From: Nocardiopsis metallicus
Lineage (GTDB): Bacteria > Actinomycetota > Actinomycetes > Streptosporangiales > Streptosporangiaceae
DNA length: 64,000 nucleotides
Assembly: GCF_014201115.1 (NCBI RefSeq)
Contig: NZ_JACHDO010000001.1
Coordinates: 6,696,001 to 6,760,000, forward strand
Direction: 5' to 3'
This document shows positions 7,171 through 14,968 of the stretch, in pieces. Each line of letters starts with the position of its first letter. The first letter of the stretch is position 1. The translations under genes and the position numbers were made by a program. The notes under the pieces are model-generated. The model saw only the letters and a program-made list of their open reading frames with translations, was not told the DNA's origin and searched no databases.

Positions 7171-8739
7171 ATGGCCCTAACACGGACCCGCGCCACCCAC
7201 CAAGACGACCGGGTCGCCGGCGTCCTACTCGCAGCCGCCTGCGGCGATGCCCTCGGCGTCCCCTACGAATTCCGACCCCGCCTCACCCAGGACCAGACCC
7301 CACAGATGATCGGCGGCGGACTGGGGCCCTACGCCCCCGGTGAGTACTCCGACGACACCCAGATGGCCGTGTGCATCGCCCAAGCCCTCGTCGACACCGA
7401 AGCCGTCGCCATCCAGGACCACCACATCCTCAACGAAATCGCTGACTCCTTCCTCAGCTGGCGCACTATGGGGGCCACCGACATCGGAACCCAAACCGCC
7501 GCCGTCCTGGACGCCACCCAGTACGACGTGGCCACCCCCTGGGTCGCCGCAGCCATGCTCCGCGCATCCCACAGCCGATGGCACACGGGACGTCCCAGCG
7601 CTGGCAACGGCTCTCTCATGCGCACCGCCCCCGTCGCCCTCTACGACCTGCACGATGCCCACGAGACCGCCGACGCCGCCCGTCTGGTCAGCGAACTCAC
7701 CCACGCCGACCCCCAGGCAGGCGACGCCTGCGTCATCTGGTGCGAAGGAATCCGCCATGCCGTGCTCCACGGCGACTTCAAGGGTGTCCGTAAGGGGGTC
7801 GAACTCCTTCCCGAGCAGCGTCGGGACTGGTGGCACACCCGTCTGGACGAAGCCGAATCCGAAGACCCGCACACCTTCCCCAACAACGGCTACGTCGTCA
7901 CCGCACTCCAAGCCGCCTGGTCAGCCATCACCCGCACCCCTGTACCCGTCGACGACCCCGCCAACGGCACCTTCGCCGCCGACCACCTGCGCCTCGCCCT
8001 GGAAGCCGCCGTACGCGCGGGCAACGACACCGACACCGTCGCCGCTATCGCTGGCGCTCTGCTCGGTGCCCGTTGGGGAGCCTCAGCCGTGCCCTGGCAC
8101 TGGCAGCGTGCCATCCATGGTTGGCACGAGATCACCGCACGCGACCTGATCAGCCTCGGTGTGCGCATTAGCCATCAGAACCTGCCCGACCGTCACGGTT
8201 GGCCTCTGGCCAAGCACCACCCCCGCAACGCCGACGCCCGCACCCCTTATCGCGTGAGTCATCCTCACGACGATGGCGTCATCCTGGGCAACCTCGCTCT
8301 GGCCGATGAAGACCCTGCTGCCCTGGATGTAGACGCAGTCGTCTCCCTGTGCCGTGTCGGCAGCGCCGACTTCGCCCAAACTCCCGCTTCCGACCACCTA
8401 CAGATCTGGCTCATCGACCGCCCCGGAGCCAACGCTCACGGCCACTACACCCTCGACCAGGCAGCTCGCGCCGTACATGGACTGCGCCAGGAAGGCAAGC
8501 GTGTGCTGCTGCACTGCGCCGCAGGTCGCAGCCGCACCCCTACCGTCGCCGCCCGCTACTCTGGGCTGCTGGGCATCGATCCAACCACGGCCCTGACCGA
8601 GATCTGCCAGGCACTCGCCCCCAACCGGCCCTTCGTCAACTTTGAGCTGGAGCGCTTCGTGTTCGATCTGACAGGAGCGCCACACCCCACCCCGGGTGAG
8701 CGTGTCTGGAACGCCCGTGCCCCGCTCAACCCCTGGTAG
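7171..8739 (+). CDS. ADP-ribosylglycohydrolase fused to a dual-specificity phosphatase domain
   Basis: A 522-residue protein starting at ATG 7171 with AAGGAG seven bases upstream. Residues ~10-360 form an ADP-ribosylglycohydrolase (ARH/DraG) domain: GDALGVPYEF, YSDDTQM (metal ligands), GNGSLMRTAP and AGNDTDTVAAIAGALLGARWG (second metal motif) are all intact. Residues ~370-520 form a tyrosine/dual-specificity phosphatase domain with the P-loop HCAAGRSRTPT (Cys-x5-Arg). The family removes ADP-ribose from modified proteins, nucleic acids or small molecules; the fused phosphatase could act on a phosphate of the released product or on a phosphoprotein. It is the first gene of a rightward cassette inside the element. 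Confidence 0.85.
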   Translation: MALTRTRATHQDDRVAGVLLAAACGDALGVPYEFRPRLTQDQTPQMIGGGLGPYAPGEYSDDTQMAVCIAQALVDTEAVAIQDHHILNEIADSFLSWRTMGATDIGTQTAAVLDATQYDVATPWVAAAMLRASHSRWHTGRPSAGNGSLMRTAPVALYDLHDAHETADAARLVSELTHADPQAGDACVIWCEGIRHAVLHGDFKGVRKGVELLPEQRRDWWHTRLDEAESEDPHTFPNNGYVVTALQAAWSAITRTPVPVDDPANGTFAADHLRLALEAAVRAGNDTDTVAAIAGALLGARWGASAVPWHWQRAIHGWHEITARDLISLGVRISHQNLPDRHGWPLAKHHPRNADARTPYRVSHPHDDGVILGNLALADEDPAALDVDAVVSLCRVGSADFAQTPASDHLQIWLIDRPGANAHGHYTLDQAARAVHGLRQEGKRVLLHCAAGRSRTPTVAARYSGLLGIDPTTALTEICQALAPNRPFVNFELERFVFDLTGAPHPTPGERVWNARAPLNPW

Positions 8740-8754
8740 GCAAAGGAGTACACC

Positions 8755-9762
8755 GTGGGCCCGCAGCCCCAACCACAATCCCAGCGAGCCCGGACGGCAC
8801 TGCCGTCCGGGCTTCGCCCGTTGCTGGACTCCTTGCGCATGCCCAACACCATGGAGGCCGACCCGGACGAGACCGACGTCCCCGGGGCAGCGTTGCTGCG
8901 CCAACACCTGGCCGACTATGCCCCTCAAACCCGACGCGCCTACCTCGCCGACTGGAAGAGCTGGACGCTTTGGTGCCGCAGCAACGACCGCGCCCCTCTC
9001 CCCGCCCACCCGACGGATGTGGCCCTGTACTTGGCACATGCCCACGACAACAGCGGGACCAGCCAGGCCACGCTGCAGCGGTGGGCGTCCACCATCGCCA
9101 CCGCTCACACCGCCAACGGCTACCCGGCCCCCACCAACCAACCCCCCATTCCCGAACTTCTGCGCTGGCTACGCCAGACCAAGCCCCGCCCCCGATACAG
9201 GGGCTCGCGCTGGCTCACCGATCTAGAACTCACCCGCGTCCTCGCCCACACGCGCGAAGAGACCTGGCCTGAGCTGGTCATCCATCGCCGCGACCGCCTC
9301 ATCATGCTGCTCACCCGAGCCACAGGAGACGGTCCCGAGGAGATTTTGGGACTGCGCACGGGCCAGCTGCTGCTCGACGCCGACACAGCGATCCTCCATC
9401 GAGAAGGGCAAGCTCCGCTCACCCTGACCGATCCGCTACCCGCAGCAGACTGGACCACCTGCCTACCTTGCGCTTTGGTGCTGTGGAGACAGGTCCTCGA
9501 CCTAGCCGACGATGACACTGCCGCTCTACGCCAGGCTCTGGGCAACCCTGAACGACCCGCGCCCCGCGGCCACCTGGACCACACCCTAGAGCCCGCCCCG
9601 AACCCGGAGAACTGGCTCCTGCGCCGGGTGCGCAGGGGAGGCACCGTCACCACCAACCGCATGGCCTCCGAAGCCATCCGCACCCTGCTTCGGGCCCACG
9701 CCACCGCAGCTGGAGTCGAGACCAAGGGCCTGACGGCGTTCGCTCTGCGCCCCCACCCCTAA
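8755..9762 (+). CDS. Degenerate tyrosine-recombinase-like protein
   Basis: A 335-residue protein, GTG 8755 with AAGGAG seven bases upstream, 15 bases after the preceding gene. Residues ~40-135 match the SAM-like core-binding domain of phage integrases (LRQHLADYAPQTRRAYLADWKSWTLWCRSND...). The following part has the shape of the catalytic domain (RDRLIMLLTRATGDGPEEILGLRTGQL), but the first catalytic Arg is replaced in TGDGPEE, and the protein ends at LTAFALRPHP, where a working enzyme would continue with H-x-x-R...Y. No Tyr nucleophile is present. It may bind DNA without cutting it, or be a truncated remnant. Confidence 0.7.
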   Translation: MGPQPQPQSQRARTALPSGLRPLLDSLRMPNTMEADPDETDVPGAALLRQHLADYAPQTRRAYLADWKSWTLWCRSNDRAPLPAHPTDVALYLAHAHDNSGTSQATLQRWASTIATAHTANGYPAPTNQPPIPELLRWLRQTKPRPRYRGSRWLTDLELTRVLAHTREETWPELVIHRRDRLIMLLTRATGDGPEEILGLRTGQLLLDADTAILHREGQAPLTLTDPLPAADWTTCLPCALVLWRQVLDLADDDTAALRQALGNPERPAPRGHLDHTLEPAPNPENWLLRRVRRGGTVTTNRMASEAIRTLLRAHATAAGVETKGLTAFALRPHP

Positions 9763-9875
9763 CCTGGGCGCCCGTCACAGGGGATGCAAGAGACCGCAGA
9801 ACCCACCGGTCGAAGTACATTCGAAGACACCTGTGCCACCGCAGCTCCCCACACCCCAACACCTGGAGGAACCCC

Positions 9876-10718
9876 GTGCCCACGGCACCCCCGCACACCT
9901 TCCCCGCTGAGGGCCGAGTACGACTCCCTTACACCTGCCTGCACACCATGACGCCCTTCCTGGAAGAAGGCTCGATCACCACGATCGCCAGCCCCACAGG
10001 AGAGGGCAAGACCACCTTCGCCCTGGACCTGGTCAGGTATGCCGCAGCCGCCGGCCACCGCACCCTCTACCTGCACAGCAGCCAGAGCGAAGACGGTATC
10101 CGCGTTCGTCTGCTGGCCGCCGAAGCCGAAGTCAGCAACACCCAGATCAGGACCAACGACCTAACCCAGCAAGACCAGGAACGCCTGGACCAAGCGCGCC
10201 AGACCATCGACATGTGGCCTCTGCACCTGAGTCACCAAAGCACCTGGACCTTGGAAGACATCAAGAATGAGGCTGAGCGAAACGACTACGAGCTGATCGT
10301 CGTGGACGACACCGACCAGGTCCGCATCCCCGGAGCACCTTTGGCCGAACGCTTCGCGAGGCTCTCAGCGGGCCTGCGCGACATCGTGGCCGGTGAGTCA
10401 ACCGTGTTGGTGGCTGTCGCCCAGTTGGACCCGCCCACTGAGCACACCGGCGGATTCACCGCGGCAGAACGACTGCGCCAGCTAGGTCACCGCTACGCCC
10501 TGGCCCAAGACAGCGAACTGGTCATCCTCACCAGCCTGGACAAAGTGGTGCCCTTCCGGGGCGGGAGCGGGCTGAGGCTCTCGATGCAGGTGGCCAAGAA
10601 CCGCCAAGGAGCGACCGGATCGGTTGAGGTCCAAGCGGAGATGCACTTCTGCCGGTGCGTGGACCTTACTGAGGAGGAGACCGACCCGGACCCGTGGCCG
10701 GAGTCGCTGTCTATCTGA
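9876..10718 (+). CDS. DnaB/RecA-like ATPase, stand-alone core domain
   Basis: A 280-residue protein starting at GTG 9876 with GGAGG upstream. It contains Walker A SPTGEGKTTFA (residues ~39-49), Walker B LIVVDDTDQ (~142-150) and a C-terminal VAKNRQGATGSVEVQ like the KNR-x-G-x-TG motif of DnaB helicases. It lacks the N-terminal primase-interaction domain of replicative DnaB. The likely activity is ATP-driven work on DNA, for element replication or another function. It follows the recombinase-like gene after 113 bases and ends convergently with the XRE regulator. Confidence 0.75.
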   Translation: MPTAPPHTFPAEGRVRLPYTCLHTMTPFLEEGSITTIASPTGEGKTTFALDLVRYAAAAGHRTLYLHSSQSEDGIRVRLLAAEAEVSNTQIRTNDLTQQDQERLDQARQTIDMWPLHLSHQSTWTLEDIKNEAERNDYELIVVDDTDQVRIPGAPLAERFARLSAGLRDIVAGESTVLVAVAQLDPPTEHTGGFTAAERLRQLGHRYALAQDSELVILTSLDKVVPFRGGSGLRLSMQVAKNRQGATGSVEVQAEMHFCRCVDLTEEETDPDPWPESLSI

Positions 10719-10764
10719 CGCCCCTCACGATGTTCCCAGCCGCCCGATGGCCACGCCCTCGGCT

Positions 10765-11247
10765 CTAGGTCGTGCGCTCCGAGGCTGCGGCCTCGTCCGC
10801 CTTAGCCTGCTGGCGGCGCTGCACGTTACGCTCATGGGCGGCGCGCACCTCATCCTCGGAGACCCCGAAGAACACGGCTAAGGTCTTCGCCTGGGCTGCC
10901 CGGAGCTTGCGGGTACGCCCGCTTTCCAATCTTCCGTACGTCTGGATGGTCAGGTCCGGATCCTGCAGCTTGTCCACGAGCTCGCCTTGGGACAGACCCA
11001 GCACGGCACGGTACTTCACCAGCCCGACCGCATCGTCGATGAACTCGGTAGGCGAGACACCGAAAACTTCGGCCAGCTTCCTCAGAACTTGTGGAGAGGG
11101 CGCGCTACCACCCTCCTTCTCATACCGGCCCACGAGGGAGCGGTCGATCCCGATGCGCTCACCGACCTCAGTCAGACTCCAGTCTTGAGCGGCCCGCGCT
11201 GCCCTCAGCACAGAAGGCTTCCACCCCGACACTCCGCTCTTTGGCAT
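10765..11247 (-). CDS. Double HTH (XRE family) transcriptional regulator
   Basis: About 160 residues with two helix-turn-helix domains: residues ~12-70 (LRAARAAQDWSLTEVGERIGIDRSLVGRYEKE...) and ~75-130 (YRAVLGLSQGELVDKLQDPDLTIQTYGRLESG). The tail is charged (QRRQQAKADEAAASERTT). The start is uncertain: ATG 11247 has a close GGAG, and ATG 11274 is possible but its AGGAG touches the start codon. It probably regulates genes of the element; the palindromes at 6155 and 14103 are candidate targets. The IS256 insertion ends 76 bases upstream and may have replaced or altered its promoter. Confidence 0.8.
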   Translation of the reverse strand: MPKSGVSGWKPSVLRAARAAQDWSLTEVGERIGIDRSLVGRYEKEGGSAPSPQVLRKLAEVFGVSPTEFIDDAVGLVKYRAVLGLSQGELVDKLQDPDLTIQTYGRLESGRTRKLRAAQAKTLAVFFGVSEDEVRAAHERNVQRRQQAKADEAAASERTT

Positions 11248-11315
11248 GCTCTCCAACCCCAGACCGACCGACATCTCCTGGGTAGGACTCTAAGCCGCGC
11301 CAGACTTCCACGGCG

Positions 11316-11323
11316 ACCGCAGC
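11316..11323. repeat. Left target-site duplication of the IS256 element
   Basis: ACCGCAGC immediately before the left inverted repeat; the identical eight bases follow the right inverted repeat at 12674-12681. Eight-base duplications are usual for this IS family. Confidence 0.85.
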
Positions 11324-12673
11324 GGGTGTGTCAAGTTAAGGGTGTAACTGTTGTTCTTGGTCAGCGGCGTGTCGCGGTCAACCGGCCATCAAAGGTCAGA
11401 TCGAACGCGTTCAGCGCCTTCTTCCAGCGCGCGCTCCACTTGGCCCGCCCGGTCCCCTTCGGATCCAGAGCCATCAACGCCATGTAGACGCACTTGAGCG
11501 CGGCCTGCTCGTTGGGGAAGTGCCCCCGAGCCTTGACCGCGCGGCGGATCCGGGCGTTGATCGACTCGATCGCGTTCGTGGTGCAGATGATCTTGCGGAT
11601 CTCCACATCGAAGGCCAGGAACGGCACCATCTCCGCCCAGGCGTTCTCCCACAACCGCACGATCGCCGGGTACTTGTCCCCCCACTCGGAGCAGAACTCG
11701 GAGAACCGCTCCAGAGCGGCCTCCTCGGTGGCGGCGGTGTAGACGGGCTTGAGCGCCTTGGCGACCTTCTCCCAGTCGGCCCGGGAGGCGTAGCGGAAGC
11801 TGTTGCGCAGCAGGTGCACGATGCAGGTCTGCACCACCGTGCGCGGCCACACCGACTCCACCGCCTCGCTCATGCCCTTGATCCCGTCGGCCACGAGCAT
11901 GAGCACGTCGGCCACACCACGGTTCTTGAGTTCGGTGAACACGTGCGCCCAGTACTTGGCGCCCTCGTTCCCATCGCCGGCCCACAGACCGAGGATGTCG
12001 CGCTCACCCTCGGCCGTGACGCCGAGCACGACGTAGATGGGCCGGTTGGCGACCTGGCCATCGCGGATCTTGACGTTGATGGCGTCCACGAACAGCACCG
12101 GGTAGACCTGGTCCAGGGGCCGGTTCTGCCACTCGGCCATGCGCTCCATGGCCGCCTCGGTGATGTTGGAGATGGTCTGCTTGGACACGTTGGCGTCGTA
12201 GACCTCGGCCAGGTGGGCGCAGATCTCGCCGTGGGTCAGGCCGCGGGCTGAGAGTGAGAGGACGATGCCGTTGACCCCGTTCAACCGCCTCTGGCGCTTG
12301 CGGACGATCTGGGGCTCGAAGGAGCCGTCGCGGTCGCGGGGCACGTCGAGCTCGACGGGTCCGGCCTCGGTGGTCAGGGTCTTGGACCGGGTGCCGTTGC
12401 GGGTGTTGCCGCCGGGCTCGGTGGAGCGTTCGTGCTTGGCGTAGCCCAGGTGGGTGTCCATCTCGGCGGCCAGGACGTTCTCCAGGGCGGTCTTGGTCAG
12501 GCGGGCCAGTAGCCCGTTCTCGCCGACCAGCTCGATGCCCTCGGCCTCGGCCTTGGTCTTCAGTTCCTGGACGAACTCTTCGTCCGACCTGCCAGTATCG
12601 GCCTTGACCTGCGTCTTGTCACTCATGGTGCACTCCTACCCCCTTGGAGTTACACCCCTACCTTTACACTCCC
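11324..12673 (-). mobile_element. IS256-family insertion sequence, intact
   Basis: A 1350-base element with imperfect 26-base terminal inverted repeats (11324-11349 and 12648-12673; 22 of 26 positions agree by eye, ending in GGGTGTAACT inwards), one full-length transposase and a perfect 8-base target duplication. It lies between the double-HTH regulator and the winged-helix gene, both leftward, and does not break either coding region. Intact ends and exact duplication point to a fairly recent insertion. Confidence 0.9.
11361..12626 (-). CDS. IS256-family transposase
   Basis: A 421-residue DDE transposase with the family layout: N-terminal DNA-binding part (NGLLARLTKTALENVLAAEMDTHLGY), the zone RERDGSFEP-like PRDRDGSFEPQIVRKRQRR, first Asp in LFVDAINVKI, second Asp in VADGIKGM, and the catalytic Glu in TTNAIESINARIRRAVKARGHFP. 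All three catalytic residues are present and the frame is open throughout, so the enzyme should be active. Start ATG 12626 has the site GGAGTGCACC upstream. Confidence 0.95.
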   Translation of the reverse strand: MSDKTQVKADTGRSDEEFVQELKTKAEAEGIELVGENGLLARLTKTALENVLAAEMDTHLGYAKHERSTEPGGNTRNGTRSKTLTTEAGPVELDVPRDRDGSFEPQIVRKRQRRLNGVNGIVLSLSARGLTHGEICAHLAEVYDANVSKQTISNITEAAMERMAEWQNRPLDQVYPVLFVDAINVKIRDGQVANRPIYVVLGVTAEGERDILGLWAGDGNEGAKYWAHVFTELKNRGVADVLMLVADGIKGMSEAVESVWPRTVVQTCIVHLLRNSFRYASRADWEKVAKALKPVYTAATEEAALERFSEFCSEWGDKYPAIVRLWENAWAEMVPFLAFDVEIRKIICTTNAIESINARIRRAVKARGHFPNEQAALKCVYMALMALDPKGTGRAKWSARWKKALNAFDLTFDGRLTATRR

Positions 12674-12681
12674 ACCGCAGC
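12674..12681. repeat. Right target-site duplication of the IS256 element
   Basis: ACCGCAGC, identical to 11316-11323, directly after the right inverted repeat. The following 184 bases up to the stop at 12866 hold no gene that I can support. Confidence 0.85.
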
Positions 12682-12865
12682 CAGCGCGCAAGCAACCGAC
12701 TTCTTCTGCGCCGCTAACGTCAGCCCACCGCAAGGCCCCGGGGCTTAGCGGTGATAGCGGCAGTAGAAGGCGGTGGTCAAGCTGCAGGAGCCGATTCACT
12801 GTCACGATTCAACGGGTTGAGGCCATGCGTCCCGTCGTCTCAAGAGCAGGGCGCATAGGTATCGC

Positions 12866-13996
12866 TTAGGAGCATGGCGAGAGAACACGTGCTCCAGCGC
12901 TGTCTCTCGTGCCTTGCTTGTGTGCGCTGTGGCGCTGGGCGAATTGCTCCCGTAGCTTGACCAGTTCCAACGCGCCAGCACGGCCCAGCCCAGCCAGGAC
13001 GCGACCGCCCGGCCGGTAGATCTCCTGCGAAAGCTCCTCAGGGCGCATGATCTCCACTTCCTCTTCCTCTGCTGACGGGGCCTCAGCGGAAGCTCCTGTC
13101 TGCTGTGTGAGGGTGGGCTCCCAGGGCAGGTCAGGGTCTGCTTGGCTGTCCAGGGATTCCGAACCAGGGGAATCCCACGGGGCATCGCCGAGCAGTTCTG
13201 CGGCCTTGGGGCTGAGCTGAATGTCGGGGACATGTGAGGAGTTAGGACCCTTCCCAGCATCACGCACTGTGCGTTCAGGTTCGCTGGGCATGAAGCGCTC
13301 GGCCAGCGTGCCGTCCTGAACGGCGTTCTGCAGGGACTTGACCACGTAGGCGACGGGATGGCGCACGGTGCGGTGACGCATGATCTGGCTGACACAGCGG
13401 GCAGCCCAGGCGGGCGAGACCATGCGGCCAGTATGTGCGGCCAGCTCTTCGATGACGGCCGCGATCACCGGGTCAGCTCCACCCGAAACCTCAGCACCGC
13501 CCTCAGGTTCTTGCGAGGGTTTGCTGTCGACTGATTTTTCAATGATGAGTGATGGATTGATCTTCGCAGGGGAAAACCTGGACGAGACTCCACCAGAGCT
13601 TTGACCTGCGATGACAGTTCCGAGGGGGAACACCGGAAGCTCGGCCTGGTCCTGGTTTTGCTCCGTGAACACCGCCAGGATCTCGGTACGGCGCTCCCAG
13701 ACGTGCAGGGGCACTGTGGCTTGATATGTGCTGGGCTGGGCTCCCTCAGATCGGTAACCCCCACGCTGGACACAGGTGAGCCACCCACTGGCCTGTGCGG
13801 ATCCTAGGTGATCGCTGATCGTTGAGCGTGAGCGTGCGGTGATGACTATCAACTGGGCCAGCGCGTGGCGTACAGAGCCTGAGGTCGACATCAACAGGGC
13901 GAGCTTGTCGAGGGAAGCCTGGATGGTCCGGGGCAATCCCGAGGCGCATGTGATGAGGCGGGCCCACAGGTCCGGGTCGACGGCCACACGATCCAT
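12866..13996 (-). CDS. Winged-helix DNA-binding protein, possible replication initiator or regulator
   Basis: A 376-residue protein, ATG 13996 with AGGAG upstream. The first ~110 residues look like a winged helix (VRHALAQLIVITARSRSTISDHLGSAQASGWLTCVQRGGYR). A middle domain (IAAVIEELAAHTGRMVSPAWAARCVSQIMRHRTVRHPVAYVVKSLQNAV) resembles the C-terminal helical part found in plasmid and phage replication proteins, but I cannot place it firmly. The tail is acidic and Ser/Pro-rich, then basic. The base composition is less GC-rich than the chromosome. The 33-base palindrome at 14103-14135 lies about 107 bases upstream, so autoregulation is possible. Confidence 0.65.
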   Translation of the reverse strand: MDRVAVDPDLWARLITCASGLPRTIQASLDKLALLMSTSGSVRHALAQLIVITARSRSTISDHLGSAQASGWLTCVQRGGYRSEGAQPSTYQATVPLHVWERRTEILAVFTEQNQDQAELPVFPLGTVIAGQSSGGVSSRFSPAKINPSLIIEKSVDSKPSQEPEGGAEVSGGADPVIAAVIEELAAHTGRMVSPAWAARCVSQIMRHRTVRHPVAYVVKSLQNAVQDGTLAERFMPSEPERTVRDAGKGPNSSHVPDIQLSPKAAELLGDAPWDSPGSESLDSQADPDLPWEPTLTQQTGASAEAPSAEEEEVEIMRPEELSQEIYRPGGRVLAGLGRAGALELVKLREQFAQRHSAHKQGTRDSAGARVLSPCS

Positions 13997-14102
13997 TGTT
14001 CTCCTAGCGTTAGCGAGCGATCGCGGACAGTGAAGGGTCAGCCGCGATGTCATCCCGGCGGTCCTCGAGTGAGGAAGGGGTGGGAAGGGGTGAACGACAA
14101 TA

Positions 14103-14135
14103 GGGACTATATAATACTAAGTATTATATAGTCCC
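14103..14135. promoter_or_regulatory. Perfect 33-base palindrome, probable operator over a promoter
   Basis: Two perfect 15-base arms (GGGACTATATAATAC and its complement) with a TAA centre. Each strand contains TATAAT, an ideal -10 element, so a bound protein would block transcription. It lies upstream of the winged-helix gene starting at 13996 and shares its core and TATAGTCCC flank with the site at 6155-6177. Confidence 0.65.
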
Positions 14136-14745
14136 AGTAGAGTCGTCTTTCACGGTCTGGCCATCGCGGACCACCCCGGTACGGCAGCGGACCACTGTGG
14201 TCCAAGCTCTCGCCAAGGCTGCTCCGTATGAACCACAGCGGTTCACGGTCAGTGCCACCCAGGTCTTCTTGGGGGGTGCCTTGTACCAGTGTGTGCCCTC
14301 CAGAGGTTGCATCTGTACGCCGTGCATGCTGCGGCAGCTGTCACAAGCTGGCAGCGAAACGCCTTGTACTCCTTGAGCGGCCAGTTCGGGCCAGGGTGTG
14401 ACCACGAGGGGCAAGGATGGTGAGCAGAATCAGCGAAACCACAAACGAAGCTGAAGCCGCAACCTCTTGCGGCTTCCGCTAAGCATTCTGATGAACCACT
14501 GCTTCGAAGCGCCGGGCCATTTCGGTAGTGCTTAGTGCTTTCGATCGTGGTTGGATGAAATCCACCAGGCGCCGAAGAGGAGATGATTCCCTGTTTGACT
14601 TTCAGGGTGGCTGTGCCTTGGTGGGGTTAGCGTCGGGGATTCGTCCAATCTAAGAATTACACGAATGCCTGTTCTGATGCATCTGGTCCGCTGTAGTATT
14701 CATATTCCTGGAAAGGAGAGATTGGCGAAACGGGATGATGGGAGC
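14136..14745. other. AT-richer intergenic stretch with one weak open frame
   Basis: Roughly 600 bases between the palindrome and the excisionase-like gene. A leftward 96-codon frame (14124-14414, TTG start, no clear ribosome site) encodes two CxxC-like pairs (PACDSC) but runs into the palindrome; I do not call it. A hairpin lies at 14453-14476. This stretch may hold the element's regulatory or replication region. Confidence 0.4.
14453..14476. terminator. Hairpin, possible terminator
   Basis: A perfect 10-base stem (GAAGCCGCAA and complement) with a CCTC loop. No clear gene ends immediately beside it, so its role is uncertain. Confidence 0.35.
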
Positions 14746-14910
14746 ATGGAACGACTTATGACGCTCAAGGAGGTGGCGCTGTACCTGGGTAAATCTGAGC
14801 GATGGACTCGGATGGAAGGACGAGAACTCGGACTTCCATTAGTGGTTATTGGTAGGTCTCTGCGGTGCGATCCTGGCGAGCTGAAAAAGTGGGTCCATCA
14901 GCAGAGATAG
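14746..14910 (+). CDS. Excisionase-like small HTH protein
   Basis: About 54 residues: MERLMTLKEVALYLGKSERWTRMEGRELGLPLVVIGRSLRCDPGELKKWVHQQR. This is the MerR/excisionase-type winged HTH seen in actinomycete Xis proteins. The start is uncertain: ATG 14746 or 14758, or TTG 14722, which has GGAAAGGAG three bases upstream. It is tail-to-tail with the integrase at 14969, sharing the terminator between them; Xis-Int pairs at element ends are standard. It would help excision by bending DNA at the attachment site. Confidence 0.75.
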   Translation: MERLMTLKEVALYLGKSERWTRMEGRELGLPLVVIGRSLRCDPGELKKWVHQQR

Positions 14911-14925
14911 AGATCGTTGAAAAGC

Positions 14926-14954
14926 GAGGTCCCCGGCGGTAAGCCGGGGACCTC
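14926..14954. terminator. Bidirectional terminator between xis-like gene and integrase
   Basis: A perfect 12-base GC-rich stem (GAGGTCCCCGGC and complement) with a 5-base loop, 16 bases after the xis-like stop and 15 bases after the integrase stop. Confidence 0.8.
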
Positions 14955-14968
14955 TGGTCTTAATGGTC

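Noticed and set aside
14124..14414. A 96-codon leftward frame with Cys pairs
   Set aside because: TTG start without ribosome site, and its end lies within the operator palindrome; support is too weak for a gene call.
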